Positions 22,374 to 34,800 of a stretch of DNA of 64,000 nucleotides are shown in pieces (the stretch's first letter is position 1; each line of letters starts with the position of its first letter). Under the pieces are notes generated by a model, which had not been told where the DNA came from, searched no databases, and saw only the letters and a program-made list of their open reading frames with translations. The position numbers and the translations under genes were made by a program. This DNA is from Rostratula benghalensis (Eukaryota > Chordata > Aves > Charadriiformes > Rostratulidae), in contig VXAI01000374.1 in NCBI GenBank assembly GCA_013399305.1, forward strand, positions 496,001 through 560,000. Direction: 5' to 3'.

Positions 22374-25300
22374 CACATCCTCACCATGTCATATACATGT
22401 CGTAGCACTCCAAAGCCAGGAGATCATCTGGGAGCATTGTCTCACAGGCATAGTGTGTAACAGACAACTAGTATGTACTAGGGCTACCAATAGGTGAAGA
22501 TAGTGAGACTAGGTATTATTGGTATAAAGAAACAACAATATTTATTTTTTTAAAAATGTGTCTCTCCCATACTCAGTAATCAATGAGAGGGTGGGCTTGT
22601 TGGTCTTTATTTATGTGGTTTGTTCGAGGGTCTGCATGTTATTTTTTGGTGTTTCTTTGGGTTTGGGTTTGGTTGGTTTTTTAGAGAGGTGGTGAATTAT
22701 AGTCCAAGAAGCAATTACAGGCATGCAAAATGCTGCCTGTAACTTTATTACCTGCTCTGTTTTTCAGTACTCCTTTAAAACTGGAAAAACCTCTTGGCTA
22801 CTCCTGTGAGCTAGAGTTCCTGATTTACTGCCTGTTTGGCAATTGCTGGATCCTTGCTCAGTTCAACTGCTTTAGTTTATTTCTAGAGACAGCAGGTACC
22901 AGCAGCTGGAAATTCAGAGCCATTTCAGCCAGGACCGCCCAGCCACATTTTGTCTGGCAGCTAACAAAAGTTCATTCTTCTAAGTTCATTCAGAAAAATG
23001 ATAAAAAACATCCTGAAATTTGAGAAATGCTAGTTCATCAATTTCACCAAAGCATGTATTAAGCTGCTGAAAAAAAAAAAATAATAATCCAGTGTAAAAG
23101 AAGGTGGGGTTTTCCCCATTACAAATTTTCAAAAAACTACTATACATTCTATTGGCCGCAAATAATGTTTTTTAAAGCACATAAAATTAAGAAAACCAGG
23201 GTTTTACTGAAAATTAATTCTTTCTCAATCAACTTTGCTTTTGAAGTAGTCCTGGTTTTGATACAGAACTGACTTTAACCTAAATCTTGTTCAACAGCAC
23301 ATAGTGCTCTGATGTCCATTATTTTGTGTCAAAGAAAGTGAGAAAGGACAGTGAAGAGTTCAAAAATATGTGTTATTTCCTGCAAAAAGGCATAGAAGTT
23401 CTTTAGAGAATAAAATATAATTGCCAGGCATTGATAAATTGTGTAAGAAACACTATTGATGATTCATACCAGTAGAACTTGCTGCTAAATAAACTCTGAC
23501 CTTGATACTCAAGAGACCCACTTAGAACATCCTGCAAGACAATGATATATTCCTCCACACTAACCTTTGTGAGTAAGTCTGCCTCTTCAGCTCCTTGAAA
23601 CAAGCTAGTTCCAATTAAAGAGGAGAATTGGAACTGTTTTGTACATTTGTTTTAGTGACAGGATATGCAGGGGTTATGATGTCATAGTTCCAAGAATATC
23701 GGGTAGGAAAATCTGGGTATGGACTTTCTTCAATTTTCAGATATGTATTGTTGCAATTCTGCAGAACATATTTCCTTCTTTATAGAAATAGCTGAGTTGT
23801 TAGAGGGAGGGAGAGAAAATGGCATAGAAGCTAAAACTTAGAGCTGAAAGGAGGCAGTTGCGTCCACATTTCTGAGCAGTGCAAAAGCAGACTTGTTAAT
23901 TTCACTTTCCCACAGTTCAGCTTCTCAACTGCAGTGTGGAGAGAGTAATACAAACTCCAACCTGTAGCTTGTTAGGTCTTAGATTCTGCAGGTAACACTC
24001 ACATAATACACAATTGGGGCTTATCCTGGCAAAGGGGTAGCTCCCAGTCAAGGAGCAGCCAACAGAGAAGACCGTCACGAGATGGCAGAGTCTTCAAGGA
24101 CAACTATCTCAATAATAAAACTGAAGTCCCTCCTGCTAAAGGCAAGACAGACACTGGGGAGAATAGGAACAGAAAGTTTTGGATGTTGAACTCCTCCATG
24201 TCAGCTTCTGAAGTAGAGTGAATCACAATTTTGAAGGTGAACCTGCAGCACACTAGAGGAAAAGACTCCACGCTGCTCCTCAGTTGGCCATGCTATGCTG
24301 TTCTAGTGGTATTCTCTCCCACACAAATGTAAGCTTCCTGTCCAAACAGAAGGCAGGAGAACAACTAGAAATCATTTCCAGTGAATCTAAGGACTGAGGA
24401 TTGACCAATGTAATTGGCTCAGCCATGTCTTTCTGTTGTAAACAATCTACTGTATCCAGAAAGTGCCTGAGAACCCTGACATGTGTCAGAACACTTGACA
24501 GCACCAAAACAAACCAATGACCTTCCCAGCATTCTTTGTACGGACCTTCATTACAAAACACAAAACCCCACAACATTGACAACATTCTTAAAAAACAGCA
24601 GGAAAAGTGCAGGGTGGCACATGTATCCTGTGTTACTTTTTCTTCGCAATTGGAAAATGAGTCTATAGAAGTCTTTTTAGATGTATTTAAGGTCTTTTGT
24701 GCCTTGGGTGTTTCTGGGGCAATCACATAAGAGAGGCAAACCGTGCAATAGGGAAAGAAGTGAAGACTTTTAGAGACATTTCTTAATCTCTGGATCCATA
24801 TAGCAGAGAGAGAGAGGTGGAAGTATTGACATTGCATTCTCAGATGTAAACTCTGTGATGAACAGAAACTCCACTTTTTCAGTAAGAAGCTCCTGAAGAA
24901 CCAAGCTGTGAAACACGGCCTTTATCCTAGAGCTTCAGGGAGTCTAGGCTCAGGATGAGAAGAGCAGCTGGATGGACTTGCTTGGTGTTTAGCAGGAAGT
25001 CCTCACCACAGCAAGTAGAGGACAAATGCGTTATACTCATGGAAATGATCAGCTAAGAAAATGTGCCATGGCACAGTTTGTGTGAGGAGTTGAAACACAG
25101 AGAGAGGCATGAACAAGAGAGTAAGTGACAGTGATGGAAGCATGAGAGATACATTAACATGTCTGAAAGCAAAGGGAAAACACAGTGACTGAGAAGAGAA
25201 GCAGTGAAAGAATATAGAAAACAGCATGGCTGGTGAGAAAAGGGAACAAGTAGAGTCAAGGGATCTGCATCATCCTGATGCATGTTGAAAGGAAGTCTCA

Positions 25301-25599
25301 AAACATTTAGGTTTTGCTGTGAGAGAAAATCTATTCTTCAATCACACCCAAGAGGAAAAACGAGACTGGTGAGGAGTCAGTTCCGAACTTCACCAGTGTG
25401 CAAAGTGATTTGTTTCGGGCTCACTTCTCTTTGTTTTTAAAGCTTGATTGGCATCCAGTTCCGCCTATCACTATAAAATAATGATGACAGGAATCAGACC
25501 ACAACTGAAAGAAAGGAAGATCCCTTGCATCATGGCATTTCCATTGTTGCCTGCAAATGAGGACTTCCTGTCATACTCTCAATATAAAGTTTGTCTCCA
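22374..25599. other. AT-rich noncoding stretch
   Basis: No recognisable gene or transposon. It holds a T/G tract at 22588-22682, an A run followed by AATAATAA at 23069-23088, and a minus-strand open frame of 185 codons at 24280-24837 with no recognisable family. Confidence 0.5.
22588..22682. repeat. T/G-rich low-complexity tract
   Basis: Mostly T and G, ending in TTGGGTTTGGGTTTGGTTGG. It is the complement in style of the A/C tract 1.4 kb to the left. Only two GGG runs occur together, so a stable G-quadruplex is doubtful. Confidence 0.75.
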
Positions 25600-25860
25600 T
25601 CTTTCCTGTAGTCACTCTTTAAGTACTGGAAGGTGACAATAATGTCTCCCTGGAGCCTTCTCCATGCTGAATGACCCCAACTCTTTCAGCCTGTCTTCAT
25701 AGGAGAGGTGTTCCATCTTCTGATTATCTTTGAGGCACTCCTCTGGACCTGCTCCAACAGGTCCATGTCTTTCCTGTGCTGCAGGCTCCAGAGCTGGACA
25801 CAGTACTTGAGGTGGAGTCTCACCAGAGTGGAGTAGAGGGGCAGAAACCCTTTCACCAAT
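25600..25860 (-). mobile_element. CR1 fragment, minus strand (RT tail)
   Basis: Recognised by AAGTACTGGAAGGTGACAAT, TCTCCCTGGAGCCTTCTC and CTCCTCTGGACCTGCTCCAA on the plus strand, the complement of the CR1 RT C-terminus and early 3' UTR. The minus strand reads FLPLYSTLVRLHLKYCVQLW and EQVQRSASKIIR. The terminal 3' repeats are absent, so this piece is cut at both ends. Confidence 0.9.
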
Positions 25861-26807
25861 AAAACAGGAAGCATTCCAATAGGTAATCCATCACTTCAGA
25901 ATAAAAATGTACCACATTTGAGGCAGCACCTATTTTAGTAATTTCTGTTTTGGGGAATATAAAAGAGTGCTTGACCTCTTAGAGAGTTCATTGAATACAA
26001 CATAAAAACAATTATGCTTGCAACAGCAAGAATCTACAGAGGTGAAATAATGAGGCACAATGCAGTGAATTACAGACATTATATTAATAGTGTTGACATT
26101 ACTGGTGGTAACACTGTAATATACAATTTGCAACATCATGCCCTAGTTTATTTCAGCAGAGAACTAATTCTAATAAAAGCAAATCAGCTCTTACTGGACC
26201 TGAAAGTATTTTTCATTTCCCAAAGGAGCACTTCAGTCCTTCAAATCTTCTCTTTAAAGGTGGATCAAAATTGTTATTTGGAAAGCTGGTCAAAACAGTG
26301 CTGACGGCTGAGGAAATGTTAGGGGGCTGGGACTGGGAGGCAGAGGTACTTAGTGGATTTCTGTTTCTTTTTTAAATTTGTTTTCAGACCGAGTTGAATA
26401 CAAACTTCCCCCTTCCTCTCAGAAAACAAAATGCTCACATCAGTTCCAGTTCCATGCGCACAGTCTGGACTGAGAATTTATGCCCCAGCTTTATCAACTT
26501 CACAGAAGTCTGATGCCATTTCTCAAAGCTATCTGTCCTGGATACAGACCTAAACAGCTCTGAAGAAGAAGACATTCTTTTTCCTTGTATATCTACTTTC
26601 AGCCTAAGCCATAAAACACAGAAAGCACAACATGGCCAGCAACAACAAACAAGAACATTTGCAATCTCAGAGGGTCTTCTAGTGTCTTTGCAGAAAGAGC
26701 TCAGCCCCTAGTGATACTAATTTTACATTCCTACTAACGAGGGCATACATATGGCATTTGGTAATTTTTCTCCCCAGTACAGCACAATCTCATGGCGACC
26801 GGTTTTT
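25861..26807. other. AT-rich noncoding stretch
   Basis: Nothing recognisable between two minus-strand CR1 pieces. The pieces belong to non-adjacent parts of the element and could be independent insertions. Confidence 0.5.
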
Positions 26808-27010
26808 ATAGAATCATAGAAGGGGTCGGGTTGGAAGGGACCTTAAAGATCATCTCATTCCAGTCCCACTGCCATGCACAGGGACACCTCCCACAGACCT
26901 GCTTGCTCAAAGATCCATCCAGCCTGGCCTTGAACATTTCCAGGGATGGCAAGTGTGGCTTCATTGCAGCTGGTGCTTTACAGTCTCTGGGACAGCTCAA
27001 CTGGACACAT
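26808..27010 (-). mobile_element. CR1 3' end fragment, minus strand
   Basis: Starts with ATAGAATCATAGAA (complement of the terminal repeat) and continues with GGTTGGAAGGGACCTTAAAG and CTTGAACATTTCCAGGGATGG. Similarity becomes poor after about 26965, where only weak traces (TCTCTGGGACAGCTCAAC) continue to about 27010. It is a short 5'-truncated CR1 insertion. Confidence 0.9.
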
Positions 27011-28620
27011 GCCCTTCTTTTATGAATCTCTTTCCTTTTGGTACATAGTCTCAAAAATAGAGACATGAAAGATATGAAAGATGCATAGCAACAGAAACAC
27101 TCTCTGTAGCATGAGACAGAACAAAAACAGAGGGAAGGTCAATAACTTGGCCATGAGCAAATCTACATTTGGAGAGAAGGCAGAGTAGATACTCTCAGTT
27201 GCCATGCTCCTCTGGAGTGCTGATAACATGGACAATGCAACACAGTGCAATGCATGTACTCTCCTTGCTGGAATGAAGGCCAGAAACATGAAGCCTCATT
27301 CAAGCACCTCAAGAGTCAGAAAAGGGGAATTTCCTTTGTGAGGAGTCAGGTATCACAAGGGGCAGCAACAAGAGTCTTACATCCACATTTATAGCCTACG
27401 GACTGAGCTGGTACCAGCTATTACCCTTTTGAAAAAAGATTCCATGGATAATTCAGTGACTCTGAGCTAAGTGGTGAGTTTCTGACCCCCAGACTCAGAA
27501 ATTTTTCTATTCAGCTTTTAAGACCTATCTTCTCTCCACCTCACTGGAATACCTCATCCCCCACACAAACTGTCTTCCTAAACAGAATACATTCTAGGGT
27601 ATTGGCCATTCACATAAAGTCATGGATGCCTTTAAGCAAGCAGCCATAGACCCTCACCAGATGTTGTTTCAGTAGTCACCTTCACATGTATGGTTCAGCA
27701 TTAAATCAATTCAATATCAGTATTCAATAAAGTCATGAAGTTAACTTAGAAGGACTACAATTCTGACCACTACTCTCCTTAGAAAACATACTCTAAGATC
27801 AAATAGCTGTTCCTCAGGGAATAGTAAGTACAGTAATCCTTGGTTGGGTTTGTTTTGTTTTGTTTTGTTTGTGTGTTTTTTCAAAAGTCACTTTTTTTCA
27901 CAGAAGCTGGCAGGTAGAAAAAAAAAATGATGCACTTACTAGAACATGGAGAAAAAAGAAGGAAAAAAGTACATCTGGAAAAAGAAGAGAAAGTTAGAAT
28001 CTGGTGCAGCATGGCCTGGTGCACTTCTTTGTCAAGTACATTCTCTTAACTATACTGACTAAAACCATTTATTTTTATTCATTACATAACAGAGAAGACC
28101 CCATAATTATTCATTAGATACAAATATAGACTAAACTGATCTTTGCACATCATATCACTTCAGGCTTTAAATACACAGAGATGTGATTAAAACAATATTC
28201 TCAAAGGAGACAACACACTCTCGTAGCTGGCTTTAATAATGATAATTTTGCAACACCCTGTGCTTTGAACACAGGAATAAATTAGCCATGGCAAAGCCAA
28301 GTCCTCACAGGAAAAAGGTAGGTATTAGTATAACATAGTCTTTTTTTTCAGCTGTGCAAGCTGAGGCCAAGGGATTACCGCATTTACAAAAGCAGAAAGC
28401 ACTTAAATACCACAATCCCCTTGGCTTTCAGTCTACCCCTACAAGAATAAATGCCTAACACTTCTGAAACAGCATTTTAGTACAGAAAATCTTTTAATGG
28501 TACAATTTCTATCAGGGTGTTTGAAATTCCTCAAGATACAGGTAGTCATCCAGAAGGCAAGTAAGTTTCCTTTAGCTGTCTAGTACTGCCAGGAACGCTA
28601 CTAGTTTCTCTATGCCACCT
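27011..28620. other. AT-rich noncoding stretch
   Basis: No recognisable gene or transposon. It contains a (TTTTG)n microsatellite at 27847-27876. Confidence 0.5.
27847..27876. repeat. (TTTTG)n microsatellite
   Basis: About five TTTTG units, the first and last imperfect, within a T/G-rich run. Confidence 0.85.
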
Positions 28621-28782
28621 CCCTAGTCCACCCTCCCCTGCCAAAGCAGGTCCTCCTAGAGAAGGTTGCACAGGAACATGTCCAGATGGGTTTTGAATAT
28701 CTCCAGAGAGAGAGACTCTACCACCTCTCTGGGCAGCCTGTTCCAGTCCTCTGCCACCCTCAAAGTGAAGAAGTTCCTCCCT
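28621..28782 (-). mobile_element. CR1 fragment, minus strand (3' UTR region)
   Basis: The plus strand shows CCAAAGCAGGTCCTCCTAGA, then GGTTTTGAATATCTCCAGAG, CTCTGGGCAGCCTGTTCCAG and CACCCTCAAAGTGAAGAAGT, the complement of the CR1 region at the end of ORF2 and the start of the 3' UTR. The terminal 3' repeat and roughly the last 40 bp are missing on the left, and the right end runs into a palindromic junction. Confidence 0.9.
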
Positions 28783-28784
28783 GT

Positions 28785-28830
28785 GCTGATCACACCCTGT
28801 GTGATCCCGTGATCCCCCTGTGTGATCAGC
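28785..28830. repeat. Nested inverted repeats at a CR1 breakpoint
   Basis: GCTGATCACAC (28785-28795) pairs exactly with GTGTGATCAGC (28820-28830). Inside, GATCACAC (28788-28795) also pairs with GTGTGATC (28799-28806) across CCT. CCCTGTGTGATC is thus present twice in direct orientation. The cluster sits where CR1 similarity stops. Confidence 0.9.
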
Positions 28831-31800
28831 AGCTAAATCCTGGAAGTCTGTGGTTACCAAACAGCAGTATGTCAGAGATGTCTGTCCTCACTGACCAAAC
28901 TCTTCTGAGGGCAATCAAAAAGAGCCCAATTCTAGTCAAGTTGTCATTTTACTAGGCTCACAACAGTTGCCAAGAGAGGTCTTGGCTATGCATCTCTCTC
29001 AATTAACAAGCAAATTTCCTCTTTGAGTCATCTGAAGGAGGAGTGCTGCCTCTGAACTGAAACTGAATATATCTGACTTTAATTTTTTGTCACTTATCTC
29101 CATTCAAATTATGCATTCTTGTCTGAATTGCAGTCACAGAGGCTAATCTCCTACTGGTTTCTTTGCTAGGCTGTTCAGACCCTATCTCCAGTTTTAATAA
29201 CTATCAGTGTGTGACATTTGTGGATCAGAATGTAAATAGATTTAATGATAATGACACCAGAGTAGGTAGATCCAAACAATAATTCCAGGACAGAAACAGC
29301 ATTATCAGAAAGTTTATCTGAAACTTTCTTTAAAGGAAACAAAAAGAAAAAAAAAAAAAGTCAGAAAAGCCTGAAAAGATTCTAAAACAGAGCACCTTTA
29401 CTACGTACTACAGTGGAAAAAAACCTTGTCCCATATTCCACAAACATATTAGCAACAGAACATAACCTAAGAAACAGTTACACCTAGGAATATTTTTACT
29501 ATAATACATCAAATCAAATATTTTTTTTTCTTGCTCTGTCCTTTAACCCTGATCTCTCTCACACACTAAAGCTGCATTTTTGCAATGCAGTTTACTTAGG
29601 AGAGTAAATCTTGTACCTGTATCCACACAGTAAGTATGTGGGTCTCTAGGGTTTGTTCCTGTGCTTGACAACTTGTGCCCAGCCAGGCAGTGGCAGAAGG
29701 CACATAGAGGCAAATGTCTATGTTAAACTTCACTTTCTAAAGTGCAACTTTCTTTCTAAATGCTGACGTTGGCATAAGCCTGCCGAAACTCCATACATGC
29801 TGAAATTACAATAAGGAGAACATTCCAGCTAGTTCAGTATTCAGGCACAAATACCAGTGATGCTATGATGAACTAATAATTTAATTGTATTGATCAATAA
29901 TCAACCCCGGTTTTCTCAGCTCACAAGTTCTTGGACGGGATATCTTTCTCCCCAGATATAAGCATTTGGAGAATCAGATGTGAGGCAAAGGTCAGCTCTG
30001 CCAAAAAGTGGGTGAGCCATGAGGAGTATCTCAGGGGAGTATCTACCCTGTCCAACTGAAACCAAACAATTTAGCTGCATGAGGAGAGGCTGTTGTTTGC
30101 AAGCAAGTGGTAGCAGACAAGAATAAGCAGTAGAATCACATTTTCAGGAAGAATAAATTATCAGTCATAAAACATAACCTCTAAAATATCTATCCTGTAA
30201 GGTCAGTTTGATCCAGCATGCATCTGACGATTTCATAATCCTTAATAGTGCAGATAAGTTTCCAATACATCCTGAAACAACATGTGTATTCCCTGGCTTT
30301 ACAGCTGAATTGTTTGAGACGTTCTGGTGCCTGGTAGTAAATGAAAGCTGAAAATGTTCTGTAATCTCTGCAGCAGTAAAAGCTCTCACCCAAAATCCTG
30401 CTGCAATGTCATGGACATTGGCAATAATCACATTTAGGAAGGGAACGTGACACCACTTGTTCAATGTGATGGAACTATTGCAGAGACTCATGCTAGCTAA
30501 TTAATCGCCAGGATTACTGAGGGGGAAGAATCCTTTCCAGCTAGGTTTATAAGCATAGCTGGAATATGCCTGAGAACTTTTTGTGCTTTCCTTCTGTGTG
30601 TGCAGAAAGGAGTCAGTAAAAAAACCTTTACGTGAATTTCCTCTGCAAAAGCTGAAATCAAGATGGAAAAATCCTAACAAGTATCAGGCTATGAAGCATA
30701 GTGACAGCTAGAGTAATCTGTTCAGTATTTAAAATATTTCAAAATTCACTGCTATTTTTAAAGATCCTGATTTTTTTTTGTTCTCCTTAAGCAATATGAA
30801 AAGAAATACATGGATTGTCAGCTTCCTACCATTACTGTAGATGAGAACTTCTTTTGTTATCAGTAACAATTAGCTATGATGAGTACCTTCCAAAAATCTT
30901 CCAAAGCACTTTTAAAGTTTTAAGGCCCTGATCCTAAAAAGCTGTATTCACATGCATAATAGTAAGCTTACAAACAGAACACTGTTAATCCCATTTCCAT
31001 CATGTTCCTGTGGGGTAAATATACCTCTCTCTTTTTCAGGTGACTAGAATTCTGGTAGGCATGGGTTTTGCACTGCAAAAGCCGAGTGTGCTTTCACCAA
31101 TGCAATAATAAAAAAAGTAAAGGAAGTACTGTATCAAAGAGAAAAAGAGAAATAATGCTTTACAGCAAGCAACATGACAAGAGTCTGACATAAGCTCATA
31201 TCCTTGCTAGGCAAGCTGTGTAGACACCTACAAACTCCAAACCTGCTAGACTGGTTGGAACTTGCTACAGCATCTTACAAGGTCAGAAGGAAGTCCTCCT
31301 ATTGAATTACTGGACTGCAGATTAGACTTAACATTTAATTGAGTAATTGTTCCATACTCAGGGAGATGAATAGTACAGCTGAGTTGCTGATCAAAACAAT
31401 CCACCAAAACTAGTAAATATTGATAGAGACGCAAAAAAAATAGACCAAACTCCAGAGCTTTCCAGTTATGGTTCTGACAGAAATGTTTTTATCATGACCC
31501 TAGGGAGACAATTCTGATTAGTCCAGCTACACACACAAGTTTTCAACCTTTCTTCACTCATGCTCCTCATGGGCTGTTGCTGCATTCACGGACTTCCTCT
31601 GAACTTTCCCTTTGGCAGTTCTACTTTCAGACCACAGCATTTTCATACAACTTTTTGAGCAACATTTTCCATGACATCCCAAACTGGAACATTTCTCTTT
31701 CCAGATACCCACTACTACTTTAAAACAGTCTTTACAGATTTTGATTAAGGAAATAAGATGAATGATTTTCAAGAAAGATAACAGCATTTTGTCAAAGAGG

Positions 31801-34800
31801 TTGACGCTGACTTGAGGCACAGCAATTGCAATTTTTTGATTAAATAGTAGCACATGTCTTCTATTGCTGGATTTTAAATACACTACCAAATTGGAAACAT
31901 GGAGAAGGGGGCTCCTTATTCTGCAGCTTCTTCTTTCTTTCTCTTTCCTCACTCCTCACCTTCTAACACAAGTATTTTGTACCATTCTCCAAGTGAATAC
32001 CAGTTTTCTCATGAAGGCTCAAGGCAGAAATTAACATGCCCCAAGGTATATTTACATTCTCCCTGAGAATAATCTCACAGAAGCAGTCAAGAATGTGCCT
32101 GTCCCAAAAGACATTAGTATATGCTTCTAGTATATAGTATATATATTGACTTTCTCCACTGAGGTTTGAAGGATGTAATCTAGAAAAATTCTCCTGCCCA
32201 AAACTAAGTCACCTTCCTAACTGGCAAAAGGTATTTGCTATTTCAGTATGATTCCATGCCATAGCAGGTTGAGCTGGATTCTTTTTGAAGAATTTTTCTT
32301 TCTTTTTCATCCAAAGAAACAGTCTTCCTATATCCAGGCACACCCACGCACTGATATGACCACTCAAGCTGAAAGACATTATTTAAGTTATTGATCTAAC
32401 TCAGATGAAGTAGAATCTTCTAATCCCACATGAATAAATCCCTTTATCACCTACCAGAAACTGGGGGGGAGGAGGAGGCAGGGCACTCCTTGATTTCAAT
32501 CACAGACTCCTCTCTTAGTAAAAGTGGATTATTTTACATCAGAGTTAGCTGCAATGGAAGATATCACACAGGACTGAATCCTTCAGCAATCTACTCAGAG
32601 TCCGTGTTCTAGTTCCTTAACCCTACTCAAGCAAAAGCCAACTATTTTAAGGATGATCCATTTTAGGGGAGGAAAACAAGGATTACCTGTGTTGCAATGC
32701 ACAGATAAGATTTAATGGTGTATCCTATTTGGTTACCACGTTCAAAACTGTAACGCCAGAAAATACAGCTCCCTGAGAATAATCTGTGAAATTTATTTAA
32801 AATGTATTTGAGAATGGTTACAATCACATTTCTGAGTCTCCTACTGGTGGCAGCTATCTGGATGAAGTAGCATTAATGACATTAACAGCATGACAGCATT
32901 ATGTAAAAGATTATGAAGCAGTTTCAAACCTGCTTTGATACAGCATTAACAATCAGCAGGAAAAAAACCCTTTTTTAAATATTTCAACAACATGTTTAAA
33001 AGTTAAACACTTTCTTTCCTCTGGTGGTGCAAAAGCCTGAGCAGTACAGAGACAGAAAAAGAAGAGGGAGACATTTGGAGTCCTTTGCTCACAATGTAGG
33101 AATATCACAGAAATCTTGTCAAAAAATGTCATTGCATTCCAACAAGATGGCCAGCATCAGCAGGAGACCTGACTTGCAGCCATTTCCAATGCATTTCCTT
33201 ATGGGCAAGTGTTGCTTTCCCCTTCATTCTCATGCCTTGAAAATGAAGGGTTGGGTGTAGGCAAAGTGAAGCAATTTACAGTCCAAATGGGGAAACAGAA
33301 CCCATCTCTAGGCTTTGACATCTTCTGTGTCTTGGGCCCAATCATGGACAAAATTTATTTCCTCCAGAATCTGCAGCTCTCAAATGAGATGGGCTCTCTC
33401 ATCTCAGGAAAAACCTCAGAAGAGTAACAACGTAAGGCCTAATATTACTATTATCTACTCCTTGAAGAATATATGACAGAACATGTACCCCTTGAAACAC
33501 ATTAGGTCCCTGCATACAGAATGTGAAAACATAAATCAGCCTGGATGAAAGTAAGATGACCATGATTCCCTATAAAGACACTCCTTCTCCACAGACACGC
33601 TGTCAATACAGGGCAAATATTTAATTCACTTATGATGTTATAAACTCCTCCAAATACCCTCTGCATTTCTTTCAACTCAAAGTATGTTTCCATTCCTAAC
33701 CATTCCTATCTGTTTTCCAGGCATTCTATATTTTCAAAATGAAAACACAAAAATACTTTGAAGATGCAGACTGTTAGAGCAGTAATGAAGCTCAAATGGA
33801 AGCTATATGTCATGGCAATGTTCCACGTCATTCCCTACAAATGTCAGATAAGATGAGAATAGTTCATTCTGGACTCAGTATCCGTGGCCTCATTCAATGT
33901 ATGTATTGAAGAGTATCCTCATGGTATCTTTCACTCAATGAACTTTTACCAACATCTCTTTGGACTGATCCCCTCACTCTAGAGGGTAAGTACATATTGT
34001 CCCAGTGTTTTAGCAGTATGAAAGACTATCTATTTCAAAATGGTGACAGCCATTTTAAAGCACTCTGAAAACTGTACCACATCTTAAGCAATTAGTGTTG
34101 GCTTCCTATCCAGCATTTCATAACAAAATGAGAGTAACATGAAAATTAACAATTGACATTTTTCTGCTATTGTGTGAGGGCAGTAATCAACCAATTAACC
34201 TGCTCCATCATACAGGAAATTGTACCACTGTCAGGATACATAGTATTATCTTGGGATTCAAAGGAGCTTTCAGGTCTGTTCAAAAAATGTAACGTATTTG
34301 AAAAATTGTTTTTCTCCTTGGCATAAGTCTGGCAAAGTAAATTGCTGTTAGTGCTATTAGTGTGAAATGCAAATGCACAGAATTTATATAATTGAATTAC
34401 CACCCTGTGACGACTAGAACGGAGAACTACCTGCTATCGGTCACAGGTCTGACAGCCTAGATCCTTGTGGGGATTAGGAAACATCACCACAAACATTTCC
34501 CTGTCACTTGCTCATGGAGACCCAGCCCAATCTGTTCAAGTAAATTTGTCATACTTTATTCTTGCACTCTGTTAATCAAAATCATCAGTCACAAAATCAT
34601 CATCATATTGTTGTACAATTAACTAAGTTTAGATAATTTGGGTAATGACTGCTATATTATTTAGGTACTCTTACTTCAAGGATATATAGGAACAGTCAAT
34701 TTTCTGCTGAATGTTTAATACGTTTTTAATAGTTTGTTTATGCAGTTTTTGATGGCAAACTAAATCATTCAGTATTTTACTGTGGCACTAAGATTGATTC

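Noticed and set aside
22660..22680. G-quadruplex motif
   Set aside because: Only two GGG runs lie together, fewer than the four needed.
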